NCBI GenBank assembly: GCA_963827085.1
Contig: CAWGZY010000003.1
Span: 1,116,001-1,180,000 of the forward strand
DNA length: 64,000 nucleotides
Direction: 5' to 3'
Source of the DNA: JAGVPT01 sp963827085
Lineage (GTDB): Bacteria > Bacteroidota > Ignavibacteria > UBA10030 > UBA8401
Shown here: in pieces, positions 9,589 through 18,538 of the stretch
Layout of the letters: each line of letters starts with the position of its first letter
Position numbering within the stretch: position 1 is the first letter of the stretch
Translations under genes and position numbers: made by a program
Notes under the pieces: model-generated
The model's input: only the letters and a program-made list of their open reading frames with translations
Database searches by the model: none
What the model was told of the DNA's origin: nothing

Positions 9589-10023
9589 CTAAACTATGAG
9601 CACAATGAGGATGATGATCAAGAGCAACGTGACTACACTGATAGTAATGGTCTGGTCAGCCTGCTCCATATCCTGGACAACATAGTTGGAGAAATCATTC
9701 AGCTGTCCGTCCGCCACACGCACGTAGCCGTTGTTGCCCACGAGTTCATCCTGTTTCTCCTGCAGAGCAGCTTTGAAATGTTCAAGACCTGCACGATCGT
9801 CCTTCGAAATCAACGGCGAGCTTTGAGCGATATTCAATGCTTTAGCCATCGTTTGGAATGATTCATTAAGGATTGTGCGCTTCTCGGACGGACTGTTTGT
9901 TGCTTTGACTTTGGCGGCCGCATCGTTGAAATATTTTTGAAGACCGTTTTTCCCCTCGGCATTGGCCGGGAGTACTAAAACGAACATCATGACGATAAAC
10001 CCAAAAGCTATTCGTGCTTTCAT
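9589..10023 (-). CDS. Secreted/membrane protein, 144 aa, copy 2 of a tandem pair
   Basis: Nearly identical to the gene at 8871-9308: differences are limited to a handful of positions such as RTILNE for RIILNE, GLEHF for GLDHF, VGNNGY for VGSNGY and a slightly different C-terminal helix (SVVTLLLIIILIVLIV). The signal peptide (to about residue 23), central helical region and C-terminal membrane helix are retained. The ATG at 10023 follows AAAAGGAGCAATA. The protein looks anchored by its C-terminal helix with the body in the periplasm. No function can be assigned. The duplication preserved both an intact frame and the upstream leader, suggesting both copies are expressed. Confidence 0.78.
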   Translation of the reverse strand: MKARIAFGFIVMMFVLVLPANAEGKNGLQKYFNDAAAKVKATNSPSEKRTILNESFQTMAKALNIAQSSPLISKDDRAGLEHFKAALQEKQDELVGNNGYVRVADGQLNDFSNYVVQDMEQADQTITISVVTLLLIIILIVLIV

Positions 10024-10198
10024 TATTGCTCCTTTTATTATGAAGTGAACGTGGCACATATTACCTCTTTAACAGCCAGAATTGTTGTTGTTGACAAAAT
10101 AGTGACAGCTCGAACATTTTCGTTTCCATTGCCGGCGCCTTGTTCGCCCGCAGAATCATAAATCAGCAAATTTGGCTCCGTCCGTGCAATTCGCTTTC

Positions 10199-10738
10199 TC
10201 AGATGCTAAAGAGGAGCCCTGCGGACACTGCATAGAAATCGCTGTTCATGCCGTTAAGCCCCGGAAAACTTTTAAATTTATAGTTCAGGAAAACGTACCT
10301 GATATCGCCGACGAATTTTGTCACTGAACCCAGGGGGAGTTCCAATCCTCCTCCAAAATGCCAACCGAATTCCTGTTTCGTTTCGGTTACAGTAACGGGA
10401 GTAAAATTGTAGTCAATGGAGCTGTTGTACCATCCGGCACCGATGCCTCCGTAGACAACGGGGACAGGATACAGTAACGCCGTCACCATGACAGGCCAGC
10501 TTTTCACATCCACCGCACCATTGGCGTACATTTCTTCCCTGTAATTGATCGACCCTTCGATTCCAAACAGATCAGAAAATCTGAACCGCATCGCAATCCC
10601 TCCCATTCCTCTCCCATGGTCGGCGTCTTGTGCCCTGTAAAAACCGAGTTGAGGTCCGATCTCAACTTCGCTCTGAGCGGCAGCGGCCGCAGCGGACAAA
10701 ATTAAGAGAACCAATGTCAGGATAAAACGTGATGCCAT
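10199..10738 (-). CDS. Outer-membrane beta-barrel protein, 179 aa
   Basis: Signal peptide at residues 1-22 (ending AAAAAAQS). An amphipathic beta-strand pattern follows, with alternating aromatic and glycine residues: EIGPQLGFY, GIGAGWYNSS, EFGWHFGGGLELPLG, GDIRYVFLNY, and a final strand FYAVSAGLLFSI. An 8-stranded OmpX/OmpA-N-like or porin-family fold fits the length. The ATG follows AGGAGAAGTAG. It is a stand-alone gene; a conserved intergenic motif lies about 170 bp upstream. The function of such small barrels cannot be told from sequence. Confidence 0.75.
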   Translation of the reverse strand: MASRFILTLVLLILSAAAAAAQSEVEIGPQLGFYRAQDADHGRGMGGIAMRFRFSDLFGIEGSINYREEMYANGAVDVKSWPVMVTALLYPVPVVYGGIGAGWYNSSIDYNFTPVTVTETKQEFGWHFGGGLELPLGSVTKFVGDIRYVFLNYKFKSFPGLNGMNSDFYAVSAGLLFSI

Positions 10739-10908
10739 CTACTTCTCCTCGATTTCAGATGAAGAAATCCCCCTGCGCCATCCTCCCTTGAGCGGGAAAA
10801 ATACTTTACTCAAGGAAATTCGTCGGCTGGCGATGGCGGTGTTTGTCAAAACCCGTCACACCATCTTTTTAAGCTTGGTAGAAGCTATCGAATAACTTGC
10901 CGCATAGA

Positions 10909-10942
10909 AATCGCCCAAAGGGATGAAAGAGTAGTTAATCCC
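10909..10942. promoter_or_regulatory. Conserved intergenic element, copy 1
   Basis: Contains CCAAAGGGATGAAAGAG followed by TTAATCC, preceded by AATC. The same pattern occurs at 38942-38974 and 61396-61428, each time in a non-coding region upstream of a minus-strand gene. It may be a regulator binding site or part of a transcript leader; the sequence does not decide. Confidence 0.5.
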
Positions 10943-11009
10943 ATATCGGAAGAGAACCCGATGCCGAAGCAAACACTCGTTCGAACCCTTTTATACTGAC
11001 AAATGGTCT

Positions 11010-13517
11010 TTAACGTTCAATCGCCACCGGAACGTCTTTAAATACATACCATTTGACCATCGCGACTTTCAGAGCGTCGTTAACCACAAGGCATGAGAAC
11101 ATCGCACAAACGAATACGGAAAGTGTTTGCCCCCAGGGGAGGGGTACGAGTCCCGGAAGACCGACGTATGTCACGACGGTGCCGAAAAGCACCTCCGCCA
11201 TGACAGCAGCAACAACAGCCTTGCTGGGCATTGTCGTCCAAAACCAACGGCGTTCCCGTGCGGAGACAATAGAGAAAGCGGCAAAGTAGAGGAGTGTAAG
11301 AAAACTGAAAGTATAGAGAAGATTATCGCTCGCAGCCAATCCGAAACGCGACCAGGCGAGGGACAAGAGGAAGAGCGCCTCTGCAACCATTAAAGCGCCG
11401 AGCACCACTGACACATTAATGAGGCGTCCGATGTTCCACGTCTCCGGTTTCTTGGATGGGCGAACGCGGTCGGTCGCCAAGGATATCTTTGCGAAGTCGG
11501 TTATAAAAACCAACAGTAGCATCGCAAAAGCGGACATTACGAACTTGCCGGTAGCCACAAACGCGATTGCCACAAAGGCAGTCTTCAGAATCGTCCGACT
11601 AATTTTGTTGATGATGTACGTGAGGATGCGCTGGTAGATCGTCCGTCCCTGTTCTACCAACGCCACAATATTCGTCAGCCCCGGTTCGGTCAGAACGACA
11701 CTTGCGGCCCCCTTGGCAACATCGGTCGCGGTGCTGACCGCGATGCCGACTTCGGCTTGGCGCAGCGCCGGTGCATCGTTGACACCGTCGCCCGTCATCC
11801 CAGTCACATGCCCCGCAGCCTGCAGATGCTTCACGACGATATATTTGTCCTCGGGATATACTTCGGCGAAGCCATCGGCCCCTGCTAAAAGATCAACTCC
11901 CTTATTACCCGCCTGAGAGCTCGCCGCTTTCAAGTCAGCAACGAGCCTGATGTTTGTCAACCCGACGCTTTGTGCAATTTCGCTCGCAACTGGAAGCGCA
12001 TCGCCGGTGAGCATTTTTACTGCAACGCCCAGACTGCGGAGTTCCGCAATAAGTTGTTTGGCATCTCCCCTGAGAGGGTCATAGAGCGTCACCAATCCGA
12101 CCAATGTAAGTACGCCCGTCTCGGGGCCTCGCGCCGCCGCCAGGGTTCGGTATCCCTTAAGCGCCGATTCGCTAACCCGCGCTTCCAGCGACGTAATTGC
12201 GACGGAGTCGAGCCCGCATGCTTGCGCTACGGTTTCCACTGCACCTTTCATTACCCGAAACTTTTGTCCATTCTGTTCAACCACGGCTTCGGTCCGCCGG
12301 CTTTTCGCGTCAAACGGTGCAAAGGAGACGGGGGCAACCGCAGGTCTGCCGTCGAAAACGCGCCGTTCTTTTGCGGCGGAGAGAAACGCGAGGTCAATCG
12401 GATCCTGATTTGCTTCCTGCGACGCGAGTGCGCCGGCGAACAGCACGTCGGCTTCCGTCATCTGTGCCAGCGGGATCACACTGGTGACGGCCAATTGATT
12501 CATCGTAATTGTCCCCGTCTTGTCCACGCAAAGGACATCCATCGTTGCAGCATCTTCCGCGGCGCTGAGACGGGTAACCAGCACTCCGCGCTTTGCCAAT
12601 TCCTTCGACCCGACAGCCATGCTTACCGTGAACATCACGGGGAGTGAGAGTGGGATCGCACTCATCAAAAGAATGAGAATAAGCGGAACCATCTCGAGGA
12701 GAGGCGTACCGCGGATAAGAGAGATGACGACCACCGCGCTTAGCAGTGTGCCGACGACGAGAAAAAGCCAGCGCACGATCTTGGCCACTACTGCATCGAT
12801 GTGCAGCTTCGGCTGCGCCTGCTGAACAAGCTCCGTGGTGCGGCCAAAATAGGTTTTCGCTCCAGTCAACATGACAACGCCGTTCCCCTCTCCTCGGCGG
12901 ATGACCGATCCTGACGAGAGCACTTCTGCAGGCCCCTTGTCTGCGTCCTTCGATTCGCCGGTGAGTGCCGACTGATCTACAGCTAACGATCCTGTAATGA
13001 GTTTCACGTCTGCTGGTATGATGTCGCCTGAACGCAGGCGGACAATGTCGCCGGGAACCAACTCCCGCGCAGGAATAAGCTGCCATTTCGATTCACGCAG
13101 AACCCGCGCACTGACCTGCAGCCGCCGACGTAACGTTTCAACAACGCCGGCCGCCCGGTGTTCTTGGACAAAACTTACCACGGCATTGATAACGAGGAGT
13201 CCCGCTACCACGATAAGGTCTGAATATTTTCCCGTCACGGCAGAAATTACCATGATCAGTTCGAGCATCCAGGCCGATAGGCCCCAGAACTTGCTGAGAA
13301 ATACGAAAGCCGGATGCCTTTTCTTTTCAAGCACTTCATTAAAGCCGCTTTCCTTGCGGCGTGCTTCGACGTCTGCACGTGTAAGACCAATCTCGGCTTT
13401 CACGTTAAGCGCCGCTGGCGTATCGGGAACCGATGCAGAAGCGATATCGGGAAGTTTGACGCTTGCCGGGTTCCGCGGTGATGGCCCGGCTTGGATTTTT
13501 TTCTCCGTTGCAGTCAA
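11010..13517 (-). CDS. Plasma-membrane proton-efflux P-type ATPase (P-IIIA)
   Basis: The 835-residue protein carries all P-type ATPase landmarks in order. These are an N-terminal cation-ATPase motif (GLTRADVEARR), TGES in the actuator domain, DKTGTITMNQ with the phosphorylated Asp, MLTGD, and the hinge MTGDGVNDAPAL. About ten membrane helices are present. The short sequence without extra metal-binding domains, and similarity to fungal/plant Pma1-type pumps, point to ATP-driven H+ export. The start is TTG at 13517, preceded by GAGGATATTAAC at good distance. It is a single-gene unit and the second ATP-driven ion pump in the window besides the N-ATPase. Ion specificity is inferred from family. 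Confidence 0.9.
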   Translation of the reverse strand: MTATEKKIQAGPSPRNPASVKLPDIASASVPDTPAALNVKAEIGLTRADVEARRKESGFNEVLEKKRHPAFVFLSKFWGLSAWMLELIMVISAVTGKYSDLIVVAGLLVINAVVSFVQEHRAAGVVETLRRRLQVSARVLRESKWQLIPARELVPGDIVRLRSGDIIPADVKLITGSLAVDQSALTGESKDADKGPAEVLSSGSVIRRGEGNGVVMLTGAKTYFGRTTELVQQAQPKLHIDAVVAKIVRWLFLVVGTLLSAVVVISLIRGTPLLEMVPLILILLMSAIPLSLPVMFTVSMAVGSKELAKRGVLVTRLSAAEDAATMDVLCVDKTGTITMNQLAVTSVIPLAQMTEADVLFAGALASQEANQDPIDLAFLSAAKERRVFDGRPAVAPVSFAPFDAKSRRTEAVVEQNGQKFRVMKGAVETVAQACGLDSVAITSLEARVSESALKGYRTLAAARGPETGVLTLVGLVTLYDPLRGDAKQLIAELRSLGVAVKMLTGDALPVASEIAQSVGLTNIRLVADLKAASSQAGNKGVDLLAGADGFAEVYPEDKYIVVKHLQAAGHVTGMTGDGVNDAPALRQAEVGIAVSTATDVAKGAASVVLTEPGLTNIVALVEQGRTIYQRILTYIINKISRTILKTAFVAIAFVATGKFVMSAFAMLLLVFITDFAKISLATDRVRPSKKPETWNIGRLINVSVVLGALMVAEALFLLSLAWSRFGLAASDNLLYTFSFLTLLYFAAFSIVSARERRWFWTTMPSKAVVAAVMAEVLFGTVVTYVGLPGLVPLPWGQTLSVFVCAMFSCLVVNDALKVAMVKWYVFKDVPVAIER

Positions 13518-13843
13518 AGTTAATATCCTCTATCGCGAGCGTGGTGATGATTATGCTTACTTTTTCGATTGTCGTGTATTATTTTCATCGACCCCACCCT
13601 TACCCTCTCCCCCTTCAAGAGGAACAGAGAGAGGAGGCCGCAAGAACAGAATATTTACTGTAGTAACGGCACTAGATATGCGGTCGAAAACGCATTTTCT
13701 CTGTGGAGCTCTGTGAATCTCGGTGCCACTCTGTGTCGCAAAAGAACTGTTTCACAGAGAAACACAGAGACGGCTCAGGGAATCACGGAGAAAAAGCTCA
13801 GAGTCGAACTTATCGGCCGCATTTCTATGAAAGAACGGACGTC
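13518..13843. other. Intergenic gap with a repeat element
   Basis: No gene seen. The left part has a CT/GA-rich imperfect palindrome (CCCTCTCCCCCTTCAAGAGG around 13600-13625), and the right part is the 144-bp family B element. Confidence 0.6.
13683..13826 (+). repeat. Family B palindromic mini-element, copy B1
   Basis: About 144 bp starting GTCGAAAAC and ending CGGCCGCATTTCT. It shares the core GTGAATCTCGGTGCCACT, then GTCGCAAAAGAACT and TCGAACTTATCGG, with copies at 35525 and 39071. Internal complementary CTCTGTG/CACAGAG segments allow hairpin folding. All three copies have the same orientation. It has no coding capacity. Confidence 0.85.
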
Positions 13844-14353
13844 TCATTCGACTAAAACTCCGGCGTCATACAGTGCATCATGGATTTTTGGATCGCTCCT
13901 CAGATCCGGCTGTCGACAGATTGGGCACGGCGACAAACTGGGATGAGGAGTTGACAAGGTTATGAATGTAACCGGTGGAACACTTGATAAAAACGGCCAC
14001 CAGAATGCACCGAGATACATGCGTTGTTTACCCACTACCACCACAAACGGTAATCCAGCGGACGCGTACCGTTCAACGCTCATTCTTTGAAAGACTGAGT
14101 CTCCTCTTTTGTGCAGATCAAACTGATGCGTTGACCAATGATAGACTTTGATGTCTCGTGCTGAAAGAAACGGCTTGGAAGCCAACTCAAGACTATTCAA
14201 CGGCACATTTATTGCTTGAGCGGTGGTGACCAGCGGATCTTTCAATAAATAGATTTCAAATTCAGTCGATGAATAATCGGTGTTGATTTGAGCATTATCC
14301 AAACTCGGCAAAAGAAGAATACAAAACATAAATAGTCTGAATGTGTAAGTCAT
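13844..14353 (-). CDS. Secreted protein of unknown function, 169 aa
   Basis: A signal peptide at residues 1-21 (MTYTFRLFMFCILLLPSLDN) precedes a globular domain containing EFEIYLLKDPLV, LSARDIKVYHWSTH and SAGLPFVVVVGKQRMYLGAFW. The EIYLLK...I-x-x-YxWxxH pattern suggests a compact alpha/beta domain, perhaps a periplasmic inhibitor-like or structural protein, but I do not recognise the family. A Cys pair (CPIC) lies near the C-terminus. I prefer the ATG at 14353: AGGAG lies nine bases upstream of it, whereas it directly abuts the ATG at 14362. Confidence 0.65.
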   Translation of the reverse strand: MTYTFRLFMFCILLLPSLDNAQINTDYSSTEFEIYLLKDPLVTTAQAINVPLNSLELASKPFLSARDIKVYHWSTHQFDLHKRGDSVFQRMSVERYASAGLPFVVVVGKQRMYLGAFWWPFLSSVPPVTFITLSTPHPSLSPCPICRQPDLRSDPKIHDALYDAGVLVE

Positions 14354-14439
14354 GACCGTCATCTCCTATTTTTTCTCCAAATGCGGTTTTATTTTAGAAT
14401 CAGCCATGGTCTAGTCTCTGCTATCTATTGTTGAAGTTC

Positions 14440-15471
14440 TCAGGGCAGTCCATTCTTATCCTTCGACGCATTGTACTCGCCGCGTCGCGCCGCCCGGTTG
14501 CACAACGCTCGATGATACAATGCTTTCTGCGCCACCGTCGCGTTCTCTTCCTTGCCCTGCCATATCTCCAAGGCTGGTTGCTGGATGGCGCGGGCAAACG
14601 AAAACGCCAACGCCCAAGGGAGCCGCGACCTGAATCTTACATTCATTGCATTCAAACGAGCCGAAGCTAGTTCACTCGATTGGCCGCCTGACAAGAAGGC
14701 AACCCCTGGAACCGCGGCAGGGACAGCGCGCAAAAGACACTTCACCGTCGCTTCGGCCACTTCATCCACAGAGCGCTGCGTAACGCACGTCAATCCCGGA
14801 ACTACCATATTGGGTTTCAGGATCATACCTTCGAACGCAACCCGTTGAGTGTATAGCTGGTTGAAAACTGTTTGAAGGACTTCTTCCGTTATCTCGCCGC
14901 ACCGTTCCAGAGTATGTTCGCCTTCCATGAGCACTTCAGGCTCGACGATGGGAACCAGTCCTGTCTCCTGACACAACGCAGCATATCGAGCCAACGACTG
15001 TGCGTTAGCCTCAATACAGCCACGGCTGGGAATAGCATCGCCCACGGAAATTACCGCGCGCCACTTGGCAAAACGGGCGCCCATTTGAAAATATTCCTTG
15101 AGGCGGTCGCGCAATCCGTCCAGGCCTTCCGTTATTTTCTCACCGGGATGACCTGCCATAGCTTTCGCACCAGTGTCAACTTTTATACCCGGAATGATTC
15201 CCGCATCTGCGATAACTTTGACAAACGGAGTACCGTCTTTCTTCCTCTGGCGGATTGTCTCGTCGTAGAGAATCACCCCGCTAATGCACTCACCGAGATC
15301 TGGCGTAGTCACGATCACCTCGCGATAGGCCCGGCGGGCCTCAACGGTCTGGGGAATCCCCAACACGGCAAACCGTTTGTTGCAGGTTTGAATACTTTCA
15401 TCCATCGCAAGCAGACCTTTGTCATTTGAGATCAGAACCCTTGCGGTGTCTATAAGTTTTTGTAAACTCAT
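14440..15471 (-). CDS. Class I fructose-bisphosphate aldolase
   Basis: The 343-residue protein matches eukaryote-type class I aldolases. It has GLLAMDESIQTCNKRF near residue 19, the LYDETIRQ motif, GIKVDTGAK, KWRAVISVGD, and the Schiff-base region GMILKPNMVVPG with the catalytic Lys. It ends with the GGQSSELASARLNAMN phosphate-binding loop. It cleaves fructose-1,6-bisphosphate to glyceraldehyde-3-phosphate and dihydroxyacetone phosphate without a metal. The ATG follows GAGGTAACAGAA. It is the last gene of the N-ATPase transcription unit, 21 bp after rpiB. Confidence 0.93.
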   Translation of the reverse strand: MSLQKLIDTARVLISNDKGLLAMDESIQTCNKRFAVLGIPQTVEARRAYREVIVTTPDLGECISGVILYDETIRQRKKDGTPFVKVIADAGIIPGIKVDTGAKAMAGHPGEKITEGLDGLRDRLKEYFQMGARFAKWRAVISVGDAIPSRGCIEANAQSLARYAALCQETGLVPIVEPEVLMEGEHTLERCGEITEEVLQTVFNQLYTQRVAFEGMILKPNMVVPGLTCVTQRSVDEVAEATVKCLLRAVPAAVPGVAFLSGGQSSELASARLNAMNVRFRSRLPWALAFSFARAIQQPALEIWQGKEENATVAQKALYHRALCNRAARRGEYNASKDKNGLP

Positions 15472-15492
15472 TTCTGTTACCTCTATTATAAC

Positions 15493-15945
15493 TCACTTTT
15501 CTCTTTCCAACGCCGTCACTTTCGCCAGGCGGCGTCTGAACCGTTCGCTCTCAATGAAATGGGCATTCAGGAATGTCCAGACCAAATCCAGGGATAGAGC
15601 ATCTCCGGTGACTCGGCCCCCCAAACACATAACGTTCATGTCGTCGTCCTCGACCCCCTGATGAGCGGAGAAGGAATCCGTGATCAACGCCGCACGCACG
15701 CCGGGTATTTTGTTCGCCGCAATGCAAGCCCCTACCCCGCTTCCGCAGATGGCCAAGCCCCGGACGACCTCAGCCTTCGCCACCGCCCTAGCCAAGGGCA
15801 CGACAAAATCCGGGTAATCGTCCTCTACATCCAACTCATACGCGCCGAAGTCAACCACCCCGTATCCCGCAGCCTTGAGAGAGGCAATCAGCTGCACTTT
15901 CAACTCAAACCCACCATGGTCTGCACCTATGCCAATGAGAGTCAT
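15493..15945 (-). CDS. rpiB: Ribose-5-phosphate isomerase B (RpiB/LacAB family)
   Basis: The 150-residue protein starts MTLIGIGADHGGFELK, the RpiB N-terminus, and has GLAICGSGVGACIAANKIPGVRAAL with the catalytic Cys, plus the DDMNVMCLGGR motif. It interconverts ribose-5-phosphate and ribulose-5-phosphate in the non-oxidative pentose phosphate pathway. Its ATG overlaps the stop of atpG by four bases (ATGA), so it is translationally coupled to the N-ATPase operon. A LacA/LacB-type or allose-6-phosphate isomerase is possible but the active-site loop fits RpiB well. Confidence 0.9.
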   Translation of the reverse strand: MTLIGIGADHGGFELKVQLIASLKAAGYGVVDFGAYELDVEDDYPDFVVPLARAVAKAEVVRGLAICGSGVGACIAANKIPGVRAALITDSFSAHQGVEDDDMNVMCLGGRVTGDALSLDLVWTFLNAHFIESERFRRRLAKVTALEREK

Positions 15946-16835
15946 TTCTCATCCACCTTCAGCGCTTCGAAACCGGAGACTACGTCGAACAGCTCCTCAT
16001 CGATTCCGCTCTGGCGCAGCCGATGGAATTTCCTGTTGAGGTTCTCCAGCGATTCTTCAATATTTTTGTCGGCGCGTTGCATCGCTGCCAGGCGGCTAGC
16101 GTTCTCGCTCGCGAGGGATTCTGCGCACGCCCGGAAAAGTGATACAAAGAGATATTCACGGATAAGCGCCCGCATGGTGACGGTGCCACCGCCCATAACT
16201 TGGGGCAAGTTCTTCGTTGGCCATGGTAACTTGGCCAACGTAATCCGCCACTCCACGTCCAGGGGCAGCAGTCTCTGACTGACGGGCACATAAACAGCTC
16301 CGGAAGTGGGGCGGTTGTAGAAAAGGTAGAGTTCGTTGGCTTCACCCTGACTGTCGTGTTTCTCGTTCTCCACAAGAATCTGCCCGACGAGCGGGGTGAT
16401 GGCTTTAACAGAATTCGGCACTGTGAAGACTCCCATCAGTTGCAAGCCCGTATCCGCTAGTCGCGCATGAACGCGCTCACCGACGGCCCAAACCTCGGGT
16501 TTGGCTGGCAGAGCCTCGAGCACCTTGATCGCATGATCGGCTATCACGTCGTTAAACTGGCCCACTAGTCCCTGATCTGAACCGAACACAATCGCGCCAA
16601 TCGCAGCTGCAGCTTTTCGTCCCTTCGGTTCTGCAATCAAGGCCGCCGGTCCGCTTTCCCGGAAGCATGCGCCCAACCCCAACTCCACAGTTCGATTGTA
16701 GTCAGCCAACGCGAGCACCGATTTCTCGTACTGTCCGATGCTTGAGGCGGCCACGGCCTTCATCGTGCGAACGACGGATTGGAGATCCCCCGCTCCACGG
16801 ATTTTTCGGCGGAGACTCGCAGTAGAGTCGCTCAT
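15942..16835 (-). CDS. atpG: N-ATPase gamma subunit
   Basis: The 297-residue rotor shaft subunit. The N-terminal helix (LRRKIRGAGDLQSVVRTMKAVAASSI) has the gamma-subunit pattern RRIxxxxxxxxITxAMxxVAA. The middle domain has IVFGSDQGLVGQFND, and the C-terminal helix has SLASENASRLAAMQRADKNIEE as in all F-type gammas. It couples c-ring rotation to catalysis in the alpha/beta hexamer. ATGA overlap with atpA and an internal AGGAG give coupling. It is the last subunit gene of the DCQRBEFAG order. Confidence 0.92.
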   Translation of the reverse strand: MSDSTASLRRKIRGAGDLQSVVRTMKAVAASSIGQYEKSVLALADYNRTVELGLGACFRESGPAALIAEPKGRKAAAAIGAIVFGSDQGLVGQFNDVIADHAIKVLEALPAKPEVWAVGERVHARLADTGLQLMGVFTVPNSVKAITPLVGQILVENEKHDSQGEANELYLFYNRPTSGAVYVPVSQRLLPLDVEWRITLAKLPWPTKNLPQVMGGGTVTMRALIREYLFVSLFRACAESLASENASRLAAMQRADKNIEESLENLNRKFHRLRQSGIDEELFDVVSGFEALKVDEK

Positions 16836-18538
16836 GACTTCTCCTGTGGCACTGGCTTGGGCTCGGCGTTCGTTTGAACTTCCGGCTTAGGCTTAGGTTC
16901 AGTTTTGGACTTGGTGTCTGTTTGAGCTTCCGCCTTAGGCTTAGGTTCAGGCTTGACCACACCTTTCGCCTCGGGTTTGGATTCGGGTGCACCCGCCGGC
17001 GAGGCAGGCTTAGGCTGGAAGCGAGCAAGCGATTTGGTGGCGATTTGGATGATCATTTTTCGATCCTCGTCGCTCAACTTCTCAGCAGTATTCAATCGCC
17101 CGCTGATCTCTGCCGGTATATCCGCCGCCGCCTCGATCAGTGCGTTTTCCGCATCTGTCATCTGGTCAAGAGGGACTGGGTCGAAAAGTTTTGCGGCCAG
17201 CGCAAGCAGCACGGCGATTTGCTCGGACACAGACACAGGGGAGAACTCCGGCTGTTTAAGGCAGGCGCGAATTCTCTGTCCATGCTCGATGATCTTGCGA
17301 GTCTCTTCATCGAGGCGAGCTCCAAACCGGGAAAAGGCTTCGAGCTCCTCAAACTGCGCGTAGGCGAGCTTGAGGTCTCCCGCCACTGCACGGTAAGCAG
17401 CGCGCTGGGCTTTTCCTCCAACCCGCGAAACGGATTTTCCAACATCGACCGCCGGCAGCACACCCAATTCGAACAGCGTCGGCGAAAGGTATATCTGCCC
17501 ATCTGTGATAGAAATCAAGTTGGTCGGAATATACGCGGAAATATCCTGGGCTTCAGTTTCTATGATGGGCAGCGCGGTAAGCGATCCTCCGCCGAGTTCT
17601 TTGCGCAAGTGCGTGGCACGTTCAAGCAGCCGTGAGTGAATATAAAAGATGTCGCCGGGAAACGCTTCGCGTCCGGGCGGACGGCGTAGCAGAAGAGAAA
17701 GTTCGCGGTAGGCTCGTGCATGATGAGTGAGATCGTCATAAACAATCAGTACATCTCTTCCCGCTTCCATAAAAAACTCAGCGATGCTCGTTGCGGCGTA
17801 AGGAGCAATGTACGCAAGTCCCGGCGGGTCATTTCCCTCAGTCACGACAACGACGGTGTAATCCATCGCTCCCTTTTCCTGAAATGTTGCCACGGCCTTG
17901 GCGACAGCTGACGCACGCTGACCGATAGCACAATAAACGCACACGACATTCTGGCCTCGCTGATTAAGGATAGTATCGATCGCAATGGCGGTCTTGCCTG
18001 TCTGACGGTCGCCGAGAATCAGCTCACGCTGGCCGCGGCCAACAGGGACGAGCGCATCGACAACCTTGAGGCCGGTTTGAAGCGGCACGGTAACGGGCGC
18101 GCGATCCATAATTGGTGCTGCGGGGCGTTCGACAGGGAGGCGCTTGTCGGATGCTACCGGCCCCTTGCCATCAAGCGGCTGAACGAGCGGGTCGATGACG
18201 CGCCCCAATAATCCATCTCCCACGGCGATGTCCATGACCCGCCCCGTACGCTGGACTTCGTCTCCCGCGTGCAGATGCCAGTATTCGCCGAGTAGAATGA
18301 CGCCAATTTCATCCGCATCCACGTTGAACGCAATGCCAAGTACGTTGCCGGGAAACAAGACCAGTTCATCGAAGCCCACTCCGGGGAGACCCGACACCAT
18401 AGCGATGCCGGTTGCGACACTGGTGATGGTGCCAACTTCGCAAGGAGTGAGTCGGGGCGTGAATGCTTCCCGCACTTGGCTTATTCCGGCGAACGCACTA
18501 TCGTAGGCGTTTTGAAGACTCTCGCATTCCATGTTCAT
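16832..18538 (-). CDS. atpA: N-ATPase alpha subunit with Lys/Pro/Glu-rich tail
   Basis: Residues 1-508 are an F-type alpha subunit. They include the Walker A motif GDRQTGKTAIAIDT, VYCAIGQRASAVA, and the signature PAVDVGKSVSRVGG near residue 370. It forms the non-catalytic nucleotide sites of the F1 hexamer. Residues 509-568 are an extra tail made of KPEPKPK, TDTKSKTEP and similar low-complexity repeats, absent from ordinary alpha subunits (usually about 500-510 aa). The same kind of tail is on AtpD and AtpF. The ATG overlaps the atpF stop by four bases. A second ATG lies two codons later. Confidence 0.93.
   Translation of the reverse strand: MNMECESLQNAYDSAFAGISQVREAFTPRLTPCEVGTITSVATGIAMVSGLPGVGFDELVLFPGNVLGIAFNVDADEIGVILLGEYWHLHAGDEVQRTGRVMDIAVGDGLLGRVIDPLVQPLDGKGPVASDKRLPVERPAAPIMDRAPVTVPLQTGLKVVDALVPVGRGQRELILGDRQTGKTAIAIDTILNQRGQNVVCVYCAIGQRASAVAKAVATFQEKGAMDYTVVVVTEGNDPPGLAYIAPYAATSIAEFFMEAGRDVLIVYDDLTHHARAYRELSLLLRRPPGREAFPGDIFYIHSRLLERATHLRKELGGGSLTALPIIETEAQDISAYIPTNLISITDGQIYLSPTLFELGVLPAVDVGKSVSRVGGKAQRAAYRAVAGDLKLAYAQFEELEAFSRFGARLDEETRKIIEHGQRIRACLKQPEFSPVSVSEQIAVLLALAAKLFDPVPLDQMTDAENALIEAAADIPAEISGRLNTAEKLSDEDRKMIIQIATKSLARFQPKPASPAGAPESKPEAKGVVKPEPKPKAEAQTDTKSKTEPKPKPEVQTNAEPKPVPQEKS

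Larger units (their letters stand above)
8871..10118 (-). repeat. Direct tandem duplication, period 715 bp
   Basis: Two copies of a segment containing a 145-codon gene plus about 80 bases upstream of it. The leader sequences match as well (for example CCAGAATTGTTGTTGTTGA at 9359 and 10077), so the promoter region appears to have been copied along with the gene. Identity fades about 100 bases upstream of each start. Confidence 0.85.

Noticed and set aside
11970..12647. 225-codon plus-strand frame opposite the proton ATPase
   Set aside because: Shadow of the ATPase coding sequence; its translation is Arg/Cys/His-rich with no domain.
12394..13086. 230-codon minus-strand frame inside the ATPase gene
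   Set aside because: Another frame of the same gene; the true frame contains all P-type motifs.
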